NCBI RefSeq assembly: GCF_023646285.1
Contig: NZ_JAMOKX010000001.1
Location: 1-64,000, forward strand
From: Helicobacter colisuis
GTDB taxonomy: Bacteria > Campylobacterota > Campylobacteria > Campylobacterales > Helicobacteraceae
Reading direction: 5' to 3'
DNA length: 64,000 nucleotides
Shown here piece by piece: positions 62,240-64,000 of the stretch. The translations under genes and the position numbers were made by a program. Within the stretch, counting starts at the first letter, position 1. Each line of letters begins with the position of its first letter. The notes beneath the pieces were generated by a model. That model saw only the letters and a list, made by a program, of their open reading frames with translations. It was not told the DNA's origin and made no database searches.

Positions 62240-63529
62240 ATGAAACATTTTAAGGATTATAATTATTTAAAAACAAGTGATGCCTGCGTTAAATGTGGCA
62301 AATGCCTTCCAGATTGCACAATCTTTAATATCAATGGCGATGAAGCTACTTCTCCAAGAGGTTTTATTGATTTATTGGGTGCTTATCAAAGAAAAGAGAT
62401 TCCGCTTGATAAAAATGCTAAGAATATTTTTGAGACCTGTTTTTTATGCACCACTTGTGTTAGTGTATGTCCAAATTCTCTCCCAACAGACACACTTATT
62501 GAGAATATTCGCTATGAAATTGCCCAAAAATACGGAATTACTTGGTTTAAGAGAATATTTTTCTACCTTTTAAAGCATCGTAAAATAATGGATTTTAGTA
62601 TGAAATTGGGCGCATTTTTTACACCCTTGCTTTTCCAAAAAACAAGCGATAATCATTCTATAAAACCGCGTTTTAAACTCCCCTTTATCTCTAATAGAAT
62701 CTTTGGATCCATTCAGACTAAAAGTTTTTTAAATTCCCACAAAGAAAATCTCATTTATAACAAAGACAACCCCAAAAAAGTTGCCATATTCATTGGCTGT
62801 TTGGGAAATTATAATTATAAAAGCGTAGGAGAATCGCTTGTATTTATACTCCAAAAGCTAGGGATTAACACAATGATTCCAAAAAAACAAAAATGTTGTG
62901 GTGCTCCTGCTTATTTTACAGGTGATTTTGAAAGTGTCAATCAACTCATCATAGAAAATGTCGCCTACTTTGAAAGCTTCATTGATGAAGTAGAGGCGAT
63001 TTTGATTCCTGAAGCTACTTGTGCGGCAATGATTTTGGAAGATTGGGAAAGGTTTATGGAGAAAAACCCAAACTACAAACAAAGAATCCAAAAATTACTA
63101 CCTAAAATCCATATGGCAACCCATTGGCTTATGCACAATACAAATCTCAAAGAGTATCTCTCCACTCTTCCAAAGTTACAAGAAACATTCACTTATCACG
63201 ATCCATGCCATGCAAGAAAAGTGCTTGGTATCTGGAAAGAGCCACGCGAATTACTTTGTCAAAATTACAATTTAATTGAAATGGAAGATTCTAATGCTTG
63301 CTGTGGTTTTGGTGGTGTTACAATGCAAACAGAAAAATTCAATCTAGCAAGTAAAGTGGGAAATAAAAAGGCTCAAATGATTAACAAAACACAAGCTAAA
63401 TATGTTGTAGCAGAATGTAGTGCATGTCGTATGCAACTCAATAATGCTCTCCATCAAGAAAAAGTCAAAACGCTTTTTGCACATCCTTTAGAGCTAATTC
63501 AAAAGATTATTAAAGCCTCTGCGATTTAA
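62240..63529 (+). CDS. GlpC-like iron-sulfur oxidoreductase subunit
   Basis: The 429-residue protein has two N-terminal 4Fe-4S motifs, CVKCGKCLPDC (16-26) and CFLCTTCVSVC (67-77), and two cysteine-rich CCG domains (CCGAPAYF at about 216 and CCGFGGVT at about 353) as in heterodisulfide reductase B, GlcF and LutA. H. pylori HP0666 next to hemN is annotated as glpC, but neither a glycerol-3-phosphate nor a glycolate dehydrogenase subunit lies here, so the substrate remains open. It is probably a quinone-linked electron carrier. Confidence 0.82.
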   Translation: MKHFKDYNYLKTSDACVKCGKCLPDCTIFNINGDEATSPRGFIDLLGAYQRKEIPLDKNAKNIFETCFLCTTCVSVCPNSLPTDTLIENIRYEIAQKYGITWFKRIFFYLLKHRKIMDFSMKLGAFFTPLLFQKTSDNHSIKPRFKLPFISNRIFGSIQTKSFLNSHKENLIYNKDNPKKVAIFIGCLGNYNYKSVGESLVFILQKLGINTMIPKKQKCCGAPAYFTGDFESVNQLIIENVAYFESFIDEVEAILIPEATCAAMILEDWERFMEKNPNYKQRIQKLLPKIHMATHWLMHNTNLKEYLSTLPKLQETFTYHDPCHARKVLGIWKEPRELLCQNYNLIEMEDSNACCGFGGVTMQTEKFNLASKVGNKKAQMINKTQAKYVVAECSACRMQLNNALHQEKVKTLFAHPLELIQKIIKASAI

Positions 63530-63585
63530 TTTTTTTTAAATTATTTTATATTAGAATTTTGCACTTTATATAAAGGAGTTATGTA

Positions 63586-64000
63586 TGATAGGAAAAAATT
63601 TATCCCTTAAGGGTCAGCTTTTCATTGGCTTTGGTATCATTTTGGCTTTTATTATTATCATTGCAGCTACAGGTTATATAAAAATCAAATTTGTAGATAA
63701 TACACTCACAAAAATCAGCGATGATAATGCGGTTAAACAACGCTATGCAATTAACTTTAGAGGGAGTGTGCATGATCGAGCAATCGCTGTTAGAGATGTT
63801 GTTTTATTAGAAGATTCAGTTGAGCTTGAAGCAACACTTAATCAAATCAAGAAGCTAGAAAACTTCTACCGCGATTCAAGTGAAAAAATGGATCAAATCT
63901 TTCAAAATCCTATTATGGTTGATGACAAAGATAAAGAGATCTTAAGTCGTATTAAAAAAGTAGAAAGTATTACGATGCCTTTAATTCGCAATATTATCGA
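63586..64000 (+). CDS. Methyl-accepting chemotaxis protein, N-terminal part
   Basis: The frame begins at ATG 63586, six bases after AAAGGAG, and is open to the window edge, 138 residues. A short cytoplasmic start is followed by a membrane helix (about 12-31, FIGFGIILAFIIIIAATGY) and a helical periplasmic domain with HDRAIAVRDVVLL (about 63-75). This fits a four-helix-bundle sensor of a chemoreceptor, usual in Campylobacterota. The HAMP and signalling domains would lie beyond the window. An overlapping ATG at 63582 leads to a stop after nine codons and is ignored. Confidence 0.8.

Noticed and set aside
1-64000. CRISPR array, prophage or rRNA/tRNA cluster
   Set aside because: No regularly spaced repeats, phage structural genes or RNA gene signatures were seen.

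Overview
The window is about 64 kb of an AT-rich Campylobacterota chromosome, most likely an enterohepatic Helicobacter of the H. pullorum / H. canadensis type. The case rests on combinations typical of this phylum: a lone XerH recombinase, oorDABC, gyrA followed by a small secreted protein, flgR and asd, a CheV-CheA-CheW operon with a response-regulator domain fused to CheA, a CjaA-like lipoprotein, hemN next to a glpC-like gene, an UPF0763 gene and a Cj0069-type gene. No rRNA, tRNA, CRISPR array, prophage or insertion sequence was seen. The species is an inference.

Layout. 1-2.4 kb is the most accessory part: the end of a WG-repeat protein, xerH, a dif-like site, and a YafQ-type toxin-antitoxin pair flanked by two copies of the right half of that site. 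2.4-8.3 kb holds a DUF411 metal-binding protein, a drug/metabolite transporter, purU, sppA, lepA and a lipoprotein metalloprotease. 8.3-15.1 kb runs through dcuA, aspA, a MATE exporter, hemD, a rhodanese, a small tyrosine phosphatase and asd. 15.1-20.1 kb carries flgR, a small secreted protein, gyrA and a protease-like protein without its catalytic residues. 20.1-28.4 kb holds a cyclophilin, a di-haem peroxidase, acnB, cysK, an ATP-grasp protein, cvfB and a membrane protein.

28.6-36.3 kb is one formate dehydrogenase operon read leftwards: multi-cluster ferredoxin, TorD chaperone, small Tat protein, selenoprotein FdhA, FdhB, FdhC, FdhD. 36.5-40.4 kb is mdh-oorDABC, the malate and 2-oxoglutarate steps of the TCA cycle. 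40.5-49.1 kb has mltG, an AsmA/YhdP-like giant, nth, a CjaA-like binding protein, trmA, fliP and motAB. 49.2-56.5 kb reads rightwards through glmU, thiS, argC, an LpxH-like hydrolase and cheV-cheA-cheW. 56.5-64 kb has murG, a thioesterase, a small unknown protein, trmL, hypA, argF, UPF0763, hemN, glpC and the start of a chemoreceptor cut by the window edge.

Together the genes describe a motile, microaerophilic, amino-acid- and organic-acid-using bacterium. Aspartate is deaminated to fumarate and exchanged by DcuA, formate is oxidised at the periplasmic membrane face, and 2-oxoglutarate is oxidised through a ferredoxin/flavodoxin-linked enzyme. Three points deserve a second look. GyrA carries Ile at residue 84, the quinolone-resistance position (E. 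coli Ser83, C. jejuni Thr86). FdhA contains an in-frame UGA with a SECIS-like hairpin. The toxin-antitoxin pair sits between duplicated dif half-sites beside xerH.
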